The position numbers and the translations under genes were made by a program. The notes below the pieces were generated by a model. It was not told the origin of the DNA, searched no databases, and saw only the letters and a program-made list of their open reading frames with translations. A stretch of 64,000 nucleotides of DNA from an uncultured Hippea sp. GTDB lineage: Bacteria > Campylobacterota_A > Desulfurellia > JAADFJ01. Positions 1 through 6,922 of the stretch are shown here, one piece after another. Positions within the stretch are counted from its first letter, which is position 1, and each line of letters opens with the position of its first letter. The stretch is from NCBI GenBank assembly GCA_913009315.1, contig CAJVZA010000001.1, positions 1 through 64,000 on the forward strand, in the 5' to 3' direction.

Positions 1-95
1 TATTTCCGGATATAGCACATAATATGATGTTAGAGGCCGGATGGAGAACGATAGCAGATAGGATACTAAGCTGGCTGGAAGAAAAAGAATTGTAG
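1..95 (+). CDS. alpha/beta hydrolase, C-terminal fragment (cut by window edge)
   Basis: The frame open from position 3 to the TAG at 93-95 encodes 30 residues, including IAHNMMLEAGW and RILSWLEEKEL. This matches the usual end of alpha/beta-hydrolase (lysophospholipase-like) proteins: the catalytic His sits in an 'aHdMML' motif and is followed by a last amphipathic helix. The rest of the gene lies left of the window, so substrate and operon cannot be judged. The assignment rests on a short but characteristic tail. Confidence 0.55.
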   Translation, partial: FPDIAHNMMLEAGWRTIADRILSWLEEKEL

Positions 96-203
96 ATACT
101 TGCGTGCCCTAAAGAGGCCGCCCAACATACAATTGGTAACGAATTGCTAATCTTGGCGTCTGACGAAGATGGTGTGGTTTTAGTAGCCTGTTTGTATCGA
201 AGC

Positions 204-345
204 AATCTAATGAGACTGCCACGGCCTGCGGCCTCGCAGTGACAAAAGAAGGAAGGTCATTGCTATCGAAGCGCGGCGATCTCAAAAAACGTTGACAATA
301 AAGGGATTGCCGCGCACCTTTCGGTGCTCTCAATGACAAATAGGA
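204..345. repeat. palindromic intergenic repeat cluster (GTCATTGC...GCAATCTC type)
   Basis: Three partial copies of a repeat occur: GCAATCTAATGAGACTGCC...CTCGCAGTGAC, then GGTCATTGC...GCGATCTC, then GGGATTGCC...CTCTCAATGAC. The two ends of each copy are complementary, so each can fold into a hairpin. The same family recurs at 46171-46545 and 62322-62450. Repeats of this kind are widespread in intergenic DNA of Desulfobacterota and Nitrospirota. I see no coding content. Confidence 0.65.
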
Positions 346-365
346 GTTTATCAACAGCTTCTACA

Positions 366-503
366 ATATACATTAATATCAACTGCCCTCTTTTTTAATT
401 CATCTGATTCTTGAATCTCACTTTTAACTTTTGTAAGTATGTTTGTTGTTGCCTGAGGGCTTACTCCAAAATAATTTCCTGTTTCAGAGTCTTTTCTGCC
501 GGT
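366..503 (-). pseudogene. relic of REP-associated/IS200-like (Y1) transposase, C-terminal part
   Basis: Read on the minus strand, this stretch encodes GNYFGVSPQATTNILTKVK followed by an ELKKRAVDI segment. That resembles the DnaA-like helix-turn-helix at the C-terminus of Y1 (HUH) REP-associated transposases. An in-frame stop lies just upstream, and no catalytic HUH or Tyr region is present, so this is a fragment. The call rests on residual similarity only. Confidence 0.4.
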
Positions 504-598
504 TGCAATTTTTTTCTACTTTGAACACTTTCTTGTTCTTTTCGCAGATCATGAGAGAATAATGAATAATAATCTGTCATTTTTTTGACAACTGATCT

Positions 599-755
599 GT
601 CAACCTTTTTTCCGCAAACAAACAGTTAAGCGTATTTCTTTAATCCTCCCTATAATATTTTTTGGAGTGCAGCGGCTCAGTGCGGAGTGAATCCTGTTTG
701 TATTATAACGGCACTCCATATATTCAGATATTGGTACGTATTCCCAATCAAACTC
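599..755 (-). pseudogene. relic of an rve-type (IS3-like) transposase, C-terminal part
   Basis: The minus strand encodes EFDWEYVPISEYMECRYNTN followed by RIHSAL. 'YNxxRIHSALgyxtP' is the hallmark of the end of the integrase-core domain in IS3-family OrfB proteins. The catalytic D-D-E portion is missing, and the frame runs out at a stop near 599. It is a dead fragment; with the Y1 relic next to it, the region looks like a decayed insertion hot spot. Confidence 0.45.
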
Positions 756-974
756 GGTAAGCTTTCCTTTTCCCGGGAGCTTGCTCGATGCAGATATCGT
801 GAGTAAGAGCGCTTTATCCTTCCTGAATAATCAAATCCGTTACTTCCATTTTGAAAGAAACTATTATCGCGAGGGTGACCCAAAAACTTAAACCGCTGTC
901 AGTTCAATTTATTGCAGCTTATGAGAGATATTTTTTGCATTTTTGCGAATTAATTTGCAAAGATGCGAGTGCTT

Positions 975-1004
975 TTGCACAGCTTAGCCTTATTCTTGTA
1001 GAGT
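975..1004 (+). promoter_or_regulatory. weak sigma-70-like promoter candidate for the NrfD operon
   Basis: TTGCAC (975-980) and TAGAGT (999-1004) are separated by 18 bp, about 80 bases before the start at 1085. Each hexamer matches consensus only partly. No good -24/-12 (sigma-54) element was seen in the same interval. Confidence 0.25.
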
Positions 1005-1084
1005 TTTTTAAGGTACTACTCAATGGAACAACTATTGCTTCTAATGCTAATGAAATAAAAAGAGGGAGAAAAGGAGGTTGGAAG

Positions 1085-1411
1085 ATGAAAACAAAAATGG
1101 CAGATAAGTTTAGCTACATAGGCGGAGGAATAGGTTTAACATTATTTGTAATTTTTGGTCTGCTGCCGGGTTCTTTTATGGGCGGAGCTCTTGGTCTAAG
1201 TTTAGTGGGAGCATTATTCGGTATGCCCGTAGAACCCACTCTCTCATCAGGAATAATAGTCGGAGTGTTTATGCTTATCGGTATATTCATTAGCGGTCTG
1301 CTCTTTATATCTTTCTGTACATTGTTCGGATGGTTGGTTGGTACGGCAGTGGACAGAATTGCGAGACCTAAAAAAAGTGAAAATGAAGTACACGACATTT
1401 TGCAGGTGTAA
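1085..1411 (+). CDS. small glycine-rich membrane protein (paralogue 1)
   Basis: This 108-residue protein has two to three hydrophobic segments rich in Gly (GGGIGLTLFVIFGLLPG, GGALGLSLVGALFGMP, and one ending GWLVGTAVDRI) and a short charged C-terminus. The start at 1085 is chosen because AGGAGG lies at 1072-1077. I do not recognise a named family. The next full gene (1525-1851) is clearly homologous along its whole length, sharing the pattern G-GIG-LF followed by GG--GL-L-G-LFG-PV and G(W)-G--D-I, so the pair is a tandem duplication. Both directly precede the NrfD-like gene and are probably co-transcribed with it. They may be accessory membrane subunits of that redox module, which is inference from position only. 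Confidence 0.7.
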   Translation: MKTKMADKFSYIGGGIGLTLFVIFGLLPGSFMGGALGLSLVGALFGMPVEPTLSSGIIVGVFMLIGIFISGLLFISFCTLFGWLVGTAVDRIARPKKSENEVHDILQV

Positions 1412-1435
1412 TTACCTAACAAGGAGGTGTGGTAT

Positions 1436-1513
1436 ATGAAAAAGGTGAACATCATTTTGAAGAGCGGTTTGTATCTATTGAGAATGTCAAGAACAGGAGC
1501 AATTACAAAATGA
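1436..1513 (+). CDS. possible 25-residue small protein
   Basis: An ATG at 1436 follows a strong ribosome binding site (AAGGAGGTG, about 1421-1429) and opens a frame encoding MKKVNIILKSG and ending in TGA at 1511-1513. That stop overlaps the GAGGAG ribosome binding site of the gene at 1525. The peptide is basic and amphipathic. It could be a translated small protein, a leader coupling translation of the downstream gene, or a relic of an earlier start. No homology is claimed. Confidence 0.3.
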   Translation: MKKVNIILKSGLYLLRMSRTGAITK

Positions 1514-1524
1514 GGAGATCTAAA

Positions 1525-1851
1525 ATGAAACGAACATTTGCTAATAAAGGGCTTTATGTTGGAGCCGGCATAGGTATCAGCTTGTTTGCGCTGGTAGGGA
1601 TTTTATCAGGATTAGCTATAGGAGGTGTTATTGGCTTAAAACTTGCCGGGCTGCTATTTGGAATTCCTGTCAAATTCACACTATTTGCAAGAATTCTTAT
1701 AGCTGTTTCGATGATTGCGGGCGTGATAGGTGCTGCAGCAGTCTTTATACTTGGTGCTGCCATCACAGGATGGATAGCGGGAAGTGTAGCGGATTCAATT
1801 CACAGTGAAAAGGCTGAAACGGTGGAAGATTTACAAGATGTTAAAGCGTAA
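1525..1851 (+). CDS. small glycine-rich membrane protein (paralogue 2)
   Basis: This 108-residue hydrophobic protein has the same architecture as the protein at 1085-1411: a short basic N-terminus, Gly-rich membrane segments (GAGIGISLFALVGILSG, GGVIGLKLAGLLFGIPV) and a GWIAGSVADSI end with an acidic tail. ATG 1525 is preferred because GAGGAG lies at 1512-1517; an upstream in-frame ATG at 1429 has no ribosome binding site and would add unrelated residues. It ends 19 bases before the NrfD-like gene. Function unknown; a structural role in the neighbouring quinol-interacting complex is a guess from gene order and duplication. Confidence 0.7.
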   Translation: MKRTFANKGLYVGAGIGISLFALVGILSGLAIGGVIGLKLAGLLFGIPVKFTLFARILIAVSMIAGVIGAAAVFILGAAITGWIAGSVADSIHSEKAETVEDLQDVKA

Positions 1852-1870
1852 AGCTATCGGGAGATAAAAA

Positions 1871-3145
1871 ATGGCAAAAACTAAAAAGGCGAAAGCAATA
1901 TATATATGGGACGCAGTTCGTTCAATCAACGGATCGGTATTTCGTAATTTGCATGAAGATATTGATAGTTTACTCTCGGGCGGCAAGATTTACTTTTTTC
2001 TCTTAATAATGGGATTCTTAATGGTGTATGCGGCCGGAATGTTTGGTGTCAATGCAGTAAATATGGGATACAGAGAAGCGTACGGTCTTACCAGAGAAGC
2101 TTCATGGGGTCTGCTTATATCTACTTATATTTTCTTTGTTGTTACTTCTACGGGTCTTTGTATAGTTTCGTCTATAGGTCATGTTTTTGGAATAAAGCAA
2201 TTTATGCCAATTGCCACAAGAGCTGTGTTTGTAAGCATTGTAACAATCTTTGCCGGTTTTTCTGTAATGTTATTCGATCTTGATGAACCGCTTCACATGA
2301 TATACTACATGATTACTCCTAATTTAAGCTCAAATATCTGGTGGATGGGAGCTCTTTACGGTGCCTATCTGGTTTTTATGATATTAGAATTTATCTTTCT
2401 GCTGCTGAAAAAGCACAAACCTGCAGCATATCTCGGCCTCACAGCTTTGATTTTCGGAATTTCGGCTCACAGCAATCTCGGTGCAATCTTTGGTATGCTT
2501 CACGGTAGAGATTTCTGGTATGGGCCGTATATGCCAATATATTTTATAGCTTCTGCGATAATGTCAGGGTGCGCCGCCATTGTGATCTTTACGTGGCTTG
2601 GTTATAAAATAAATAACGAAAAGATAGATAAACAAATGGAGAAGGCGCTTCAGTCTGTCGGCAAGCTGGCTGCATTGATGATTGCGATTCTTATCTTTTT
2701 TGAAATATGGAAGGTGCTTACCGGACTTGTAGGAGGTGAAGATAAAAGGCTTGCGATTTTTTCCATGCTTGATGGCCGTTATGCCTTCAACTTTTTAGTA
2801 ATTGAAATTCTTATCGGCATGATAATTCCTTTTATTATATTGATCAAATCACGCTTTATGAATATGAACAAGCTCTTTTATGCCTCAATTTTGATGATAA
2901 TCGGCATATTTTTTATGCGATACGATCTTGTAATGATTGGACAGGTAGTTCCGGTTCTTCACGGAATAAATGTAGAGGAATTTTCGGGATTGGTTAGTTA
3001 TGTTCCCACGATATATGAAATTGCAATTTCCATTGGAGGCTTAGGTATAGCAATTATTGCTTTTCTTTTTGGAGAAAAGGTTTTCAAGGGTCCTTTTAAA
3101 GGCCATAAATTCGGCATAGATCCATTAGAGAAGGTGTGGAAATGA
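1871..3145 (+). CDS. NrfD/PsrC-family integral membrane subunit
   Basis: The product is a 424-residue polytopic protein with about ten hydrophobic segments and no signal peptide. Its pattern (HEDIDSLLSGGKIYFFLL, then GIKQFMPIATRAVF, then SAHSNLGAIFG) fits the NrfD/PsrC/DsrP/HmcC family. These quinol-interacting subunits pass electrons to or from a periplasmic iron-sulfur partner. It is followed, with a 4-base overlap, by a four-cluster ferredoxin-like protein and then by a multiheme cytochrome, the usual partners. No molybdopterin or other catalytic subunit is encoded nearby. This suggests a quinone:cytochrome c electron-transfer module like those in sulfate and metal reducers (compare Geobacter Cbc complexes). 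Direction of electron flow and substrate are not determinable. Confidence 0.85.
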   Translation: MAKTKKAKAIYIWDAVRSINGSVFRNLHEDIDSLLSGGKIYFFLLIMGFLMVYAAGMFGVNAVNMGYREAYGLTREASWGLLISTYIFFVVTSTGLCIVSSIGHVFGIKQFMPIATRAVFVSIVTIFAGFSVMLFDLDEPLHMIYYMITPNLSSNIWWMGALYGAYLVFMILEFIFLLLKKHKPAAYLGLTALIFGISAHSNLGAIFGMLHGRDFWYGPYMPIYFIASAIMSGCAAIVIFTWLGYKINNEKIDKQMEKALQSVGKLAALMIAILIFFEIWKVLTGLVGGEDKRLAIFSMLDGRYAFNFLVIEILIGMIIPFIILIKSRFMNMNKLFYASILMIIGIFFMRYDLVMIGQVVPVLHGINVEEFSGLVSYVPTIYEIAISIGGLGIAIIAFLFGEKVFKGPFKGHKFGIDPLEKVWK

Positions 3146-3870
3146 TTACTAAAATGGAAAGAAGAGAGTTTTTGAAATTAGGTCTGGCAATAACCGGTGT
3201 TTCTGTCGGCGGAGGTTTTCTTTCGGTAGTTTCCAATTTGAAAGGGGCATTTGCCTCAACCGAAGAATATAGAAAAAAATATCCATATAAACCGCATTAT
3301 ACTATGCTTATTAGACAGAATAGATGCATAGATTGCGGAGAGTGTATGAAAGAATGCGTGAAAACAAATAATGTACCCGGATACGGCTACAGGACCACCA
3401 TTCTTGAGAGATATGAAAAAAACGCTATCGGATTGAAAAGAGAATTTATACCTATGTTATGTATGCAGTGCAACAATCCGCCTTGTGTGCGTGCCTGCCC
3501 CGTTGAAGCAACTTATAAGGATAAAAGAACCGGCATTGTGAGGATGCACTATGAAAAATGTATAGGATGCAAGACTTGCATACTGGCATGTCCTTATGAT
3601 GCCAGATACTTTAATGATGAAAGACATGCGATAGACAAGTGCGACTTCTGTTTTGATGCACGACTTTCTAAAGGCATGAAGCTTCCTGCTTGTGCTAAAG
3701 TATGTCCTACAAAGGCAAGAGTTTTTGGTGACCTTTCAAATCCCAATGATGAAGTTTTCAGAATTGTTCATCAGATGCAGAAGGCTGTGTGGGTACTCAG
3801 GCCGGAGGTCGGCACAAAACCCAATGTATTTTATACCACAAGCGATAGAGAGGTTTCAGATGAAAAATAA
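3142..3870 (+). CDS. Tat-exported 4x[4Fe-4S] electron-transfer subunit (DsrO/PsrB-like)
   Basis: The N-terminus has a twin-arginine motif (MERREFLK) followed by a hydrophobic stretch, so the folded protein should be exported by Tat. Four cysteine clusters follow, including CIDCGECMKEC, CMQCNNPPCVRACP, CIGCKTCILACP and a final group beginning CDFC and ending CAKVCP. That makes 16 Cys, enough for four [4Fe-4S] clusters as in PsrB, NrfC and DsrO. The start at 3142 is chosen because ATGA overlaps the NrfD stop and GAGAAGGTG sits just upstream. It should sit at the periplasmic face of the NrfD protein and hand electrons to the hexaheme cytochrome encoded next. Confidence 0.9.
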   Translation: MITKMERREFLKLGLAITGVSVGGGFLSVVSNLKGAFASTEEYRKKYPYKPHYTMLIRQNRCIDCGECMKECVKTNNVPGYGYRTTILERYEKNAIGLKREFIPMLCMQCNNPPCVRACPVEATYKDKRTGIVRMHYEKCIGCKTCILACPYDARYFNDERHAIDKCDFCFDARLSKGMKLPACAKVCPTKARVFGDLSNPNDEVFRIVHQMQKAVWVLRPEVGTKPNVFYTTSDREVSDEK

Positions 3871-4510
3871 GGTAATATTTATGAGTTTCGGTATTTTGAT
3901 CTTTTTTTCAACATTTACGTATGCTGCAGGAAGAAAGATAGTTCCCGGAGACATAATATTTACAGCTCCTGTCAAATCTGTTATATTTAGCCACGAAATT
4001 CATGTAAATAAGGAGCATATTAGCTGTAATATCTGTCATTCCACAATATTTAATACTAGAGCACTAAATCTTCAGAAAAACAAGAATTTTAATATGAAAT
4101 CTTTTTGCAAAGGAAGGTACTGCGGAGTTTGCCATAATGGAAAGATCGCATTTTCAGTCAAGACACAGTGCGCGCGCTGTCATATTGGAGTAAGGGGATT
4201 TGAGCGATCGGATAGAGCTGTAAAGATTCCAAAAATGAGTAGTTTTATGCCTAAAAATGCTTTAAAATTCGGTACTGGAAACTTTGAAGCAGTATTTAGT
4301 CATAAAAAACATATAGGAGTTCACTGCAATAATTGCCATACAAAAATATTTCCGTTTAAATATACTGTAGGCAGCATAACTATGAACGCAATTAAAAACG
4401 GACAATATTGCGGAAAATGTCACAACGGAAAAATTGCCTTTTCAGCAATAAACTGCCTGATATGCCACAGCAAGCTTTCTAAGCAAAACCGACATACCGC
4501 AAAACATTAG
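3860..4510 (+). CDS. periplasmic hexaheme cytochrome c (two c7-type triheme domains)
   Basis: This 216-residue protein has a Sec signal peptide (hydrophobic IFMSFGILIFFSTFTYAA). Six CxxCH motifs are present: CNICH, CGVCH, CARCH, CNNCH, CGKCH and CLICH. They fall into two internal repeats, each starting F-S-H-(E/K)-(I/K)-H and containing C-G-x-C-H-N-G-K-I-A-F-S, so the protein is a duplicated c7-like triheme unit. The start at 3860 overlaps the preceding gene by 11 bases and directly precedes the signal peptide. It should accept electrons from the Fe-S subunit in the periplasm and pass them to an unknown terminal acceptor or enzyme. It is the last gene of the operon. Confidence 0.88.
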   Translation: MKNKVIFMSFGILIFFSTFTYAAGRKIVPGDIIFTAPVKSVIFSHEIHVNKEHISCNICHSTIFNTRALNLQKNKNFNMKSFCKGRYCGVCHNGKIAFSVKTQCARCHIGVRGFERSDRAVKIPKMSSFMPKNALKFGTGNFEAVFSHKKHIGVHCNNCHTKIFPFKYTVGSITMNAIKNGQYCGKCHNGKIAFSAINCLICHSKLSKQNRHTAKH

Positions 4511-4861
4511 AGGTGTATGCAATGGTAATACTATTTTGTTATAGATTTTTCAGAAATTTGGTTCTTTTCCATCTAACATTGCGATTGTGATGATTAAAAT
4601 TTTCCGTTGAGCGTTTTTTTAAAACATCTATGGTAAGATTTCCGCTGCAGTTGTTCCGCATAAACTTATCCGGCCATTATTTCCAATTGCTGCACTTAAA
4701 ACATTGAGTTATGCACCGGTTGTTTGAATGTAGATTTTTTTGTAAAGCGGAGTAAAGTGAAAAATATATAAAATGTGGTAGAATCTCTTTAGAGGACGGG
4801 TCAAATTATACAAAAGGTATGTCAATTTTTGATACAGACTGCAGGTAAATAGAGGTACGTA
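4511..4861. other. 351-bp intergenic region before the sensor kinase
   Basis: No gene or repeat from the dispersed families is seen. The region separates the cytochrome operon from the two-component genes and should contain the kinase promoter. The only candidates are AT-rich and weak (for example TATATA near 4770). No clean -35/-10 pair or sigma-54 element could be assigned. Confidence 0.4.
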
Positions 4862-6922
4862 ATGAAATTCAAGATAACCTTCATAGTATTTATTATCTTA
4901 GTTGTTAGTCTTATCATCACGCTTAATATATTTTTTCAGAAAAGCTATGAAACAGAGATAGCAGGACAGGTTAATAGGCAGCAGCTCCTTATAGCTCGTG
5001 CTGTTTCAGGATCAATTAAAGATTTTATATTTCATACAGAAGACAAAGCAGTTGCCATTGCCAAGCTGATTGGACTGCGCGGAATAAACAGCAAAGGGCT
5101 GTGTAAATTTATTGGATATACCTTTGCTGAACTTCACGAAGAAAGTCCTTTGGAAGTAACAGTATTCAGCAGCAAAGGAGATATCATTGGTTGCTCAAAA
5201 AATAGATTTGATGGTGTTAACATTACAAAATTTTTAATGGCAAAGTTTCGTAGCCTAAAAAGTGGCGGGATACTTTTTCCTGATATGTTAAAGAGAAGCA
5301 AAAATTTATATCTTATCACCCCTATCGTGGATAAAAGCGGCAAATTTGCCGGCGGCCTATTAATTAAAATAAGTATTCATGATATATCTAAAAGGTTTTT
5401 AAAGCCCGTAAAATCAGGGAGGCGCGGTTATGCATGGATGATGAACGGTTATGGTACGCTTTTATATCATCCAACCAAGCCTGAAATGATTGGTAGAAAT
5501 ATATATAAGGCTGACAAATCATGCTATAAATGCCATCAATCGTTCAAGACAGAGAAAGAGATATTAAAAACCAAGGATATTGGCTACAAGACATACATCA
5601 CTCCTTACGGAGAAGATAAACTTGTTGCGTTCTCGAGAATAAAGGTTGTCCGGCCAAACTGGATAGTGTGTGTATCAATCCCATACTCTGAAGTTACTGA
5701 GAATATAAAGCAGAGCATGAAGTTTTATTCCATCCTGATTATTTTTATTTTCTTTGTTACCGGCATAATTGCTCTTATTGTAATAATAATTAACCGAAAG
5801 AGAATAAAGGCAGAGGAAAAATCACTTTATATGGATAAAGTTAAAAAACAGGCAAAAAAACTTGAAAGGTTAGTTTCCGAAAGAACAGTTGAGCTTAGCT
5901 CTGAGAAAGAAAAGCTTCATGCTCTCATAAGTTCAATTCGTGCAGGAATATGCATCTTTGATGATAGCAAAAAGATGATATGGCATAACAAAGTTATGAA
6001 CGACTGGCTTTCAAAAGAAAGGATAAAAAATTTTACTCTTGATTTTTTCAAAGACGGGAGAGATGTCTCAAAGAAAATTTATGATACAAGTTCCGGCAAC
6101 AAACATGTGCAGGAAGTTTTATATCTCGATTTTGGCAATAAAGAGGGCTATTTTCAAATTTCAGCTACTCCTCTATATTTGCCTGATGAGCAGGCAATAT
6201 TGCTTCTTATACAAGATATAACAGATCTCAAAAAGGCAGAAGAGCAGTTGATGCATTCTGAAAAGCTTGCTGCGTTGTCCAGACTTTCTATGGGTGTTGC
6301 GCATGAGATCGGTAATCCATTAACATCAATATCGTCATATGTTCAGATACTTAAGAATATGGATCATAATGATTTCACAAAGGACGCGCTGGAAACCATA
6401 TCTAAACAGATTCAACGAATTGCCACTATTGTCCTGAGAATGTCAGGTTTTTCAAAAAGCAAAACAGCAAAAATAAAATCCTTTGAAGTGAAAAAGCTCA
6501 TTCAATCGACTATTGATATAACCAGGTACGACAGAAGGACAAAGAAAATAGATATACAGATGAATATGCCTGATAACTTGCCGGAGGTATATATAGATGA
6601 AGATCAACTAACGCAGGTTTTTATGAATCTGATACTTAATGCTGCCGATGCGATGCCCGAAGGCGGCAGCCTAATTATAACAGGGCAAAGTAATGATAAG
6701 GAGGTGAGCATATCCTTTAAGGATACCGGCCAGGGTATAGCCAAAAATCATTTGGAAAAAATATTTGAACCATTCTTTACTACAAAGGATAAAGGTACCG
6801 GCCTTGGTCTTGCAGTTAGTTATACTATAGTCAAGAATTATGGCGGCAGAATAGACGTTGAAAGTTCGCCCGATAAAGGAGCAAACTTCATTGTGAGGTT
6901 ACCTATTTATGAAAGTAAATAA
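4862..6922 (+). CDS. membrane sensor histidine kinase with haem-binding (CxxCH) Cache domain
   Basis: Order of parts in the 686 residues: N-terminal membrane helix (about 5-25); periplasmic Cache-type sensor (about 30-285); second membrane helix (about 287-312); coiled coil; PAS-like domain (about 345-460); HisKA with phospho-acceptor His481 in GVAHEIGNPLTS; HATPase with NLILNAADAMPEGG, DTGQGI and GTGLGLAV. The sensor carries CYKCH (Cys221, Cys224, His225), a c-type haem attachment motif. Covalent haem in the periplasmic domain would allow redox, NO or CO sensing. It sits between a multiheme cytochrome operon and a sigma-54 regulator whose start it overlaps by 14 bases. Haem attachment is inferred from the motif, not shown. 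Confidence 0.88.
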   Translation: MKFKITFIVFIILVVSLIITLNIFFQKSYETEIAGQVNRQQLLIARAVSGSIKDFIFHTEDKAVAIAKLIGLRGINSKGLCKFIGYTFAELHEESPLEVTVFSSKGDIIGCSKNRFDGVNITKFLMAKFRSLKSGGILFPDMLKRSKNLYLITPIVDKSGKFAGGLLIKISIHDISKRFLKPVKSGRRGYAWMMNGYGTLLYHPTKPEMIGRNIYKADKSCYKCHQSFKTEKEILKTKDIGYKTYITPYGEDKLVAFSRIKVVRPNWIVCVSIPYSEVTENIKQSMKFYSILIIFIFFVTGIIALIVIIINRKRIKAEEKSLYMDKVKKQAKKLERLVSERTVELSSEKEKLHALISSIRAGICIFDDSKKMIWHNKVMNDWLSKERIKNFTLDFFKDGRDVSKKIYDTSSGNKHVQEVLYLDFGNKEGYFQISATPLYLPDEQAILLLIQDITDLKKAEEQLMHSEKLAALSRLSMGVAHEIGNPLTSISSYVQILKNMDHNDFTKDALETISKQIQRIATIVLRMSGFSKSKTAKIKSFEVKKLIQSTIDITRYDRRTKKIDIQMNMPDNLPEVYIDEDQLTQVFMNLILNAADAMPEGGSLIITGQSNDKEVSISFKDTGQGIAKNHLEKIFEPFFTTKDKGTGLGLAVSYTIVKNYGGRIDVESSPDKGANFIVRLPIYESK

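Larger units (their letters stand above)
96..1084. other. gene-poor left edge with repeat and transposase relics
   Basis: No convincing intact gene is present here. The stretch holds palindromic repeats at about 204-345, a decayed Y1-type transposase tail at 366-503 and a decayed IS3-like transposase tail at 599-755, both on the minus strand. The last 100 bases contain a weak promoter candidate and the ribosome binding site of the gene at 1085. An open frame can be extended back to 851, but it has no ribosome binding site and does not resemble its downstream paralogue in that part. Confidence 0.5.

Noticed and set aside
851-1084. N-terminal extension of the first Gly-rich membrane protein from ATG 851
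   Set aside because: The extension has no ribosome binding site and no counterpart in the paralogue at 1525-1851, whereas AGGAGG precedes ATG 1085.
4631-4646. TGGTAAGATTTCCGCT as a sigma-54 (-24/-12) promoter for the haem-sensor kinase
   Set aside because: GG and GC have the right spacing, but the TTGC part reads CCGC and it lies 220 bp before the start. The match is too poor.
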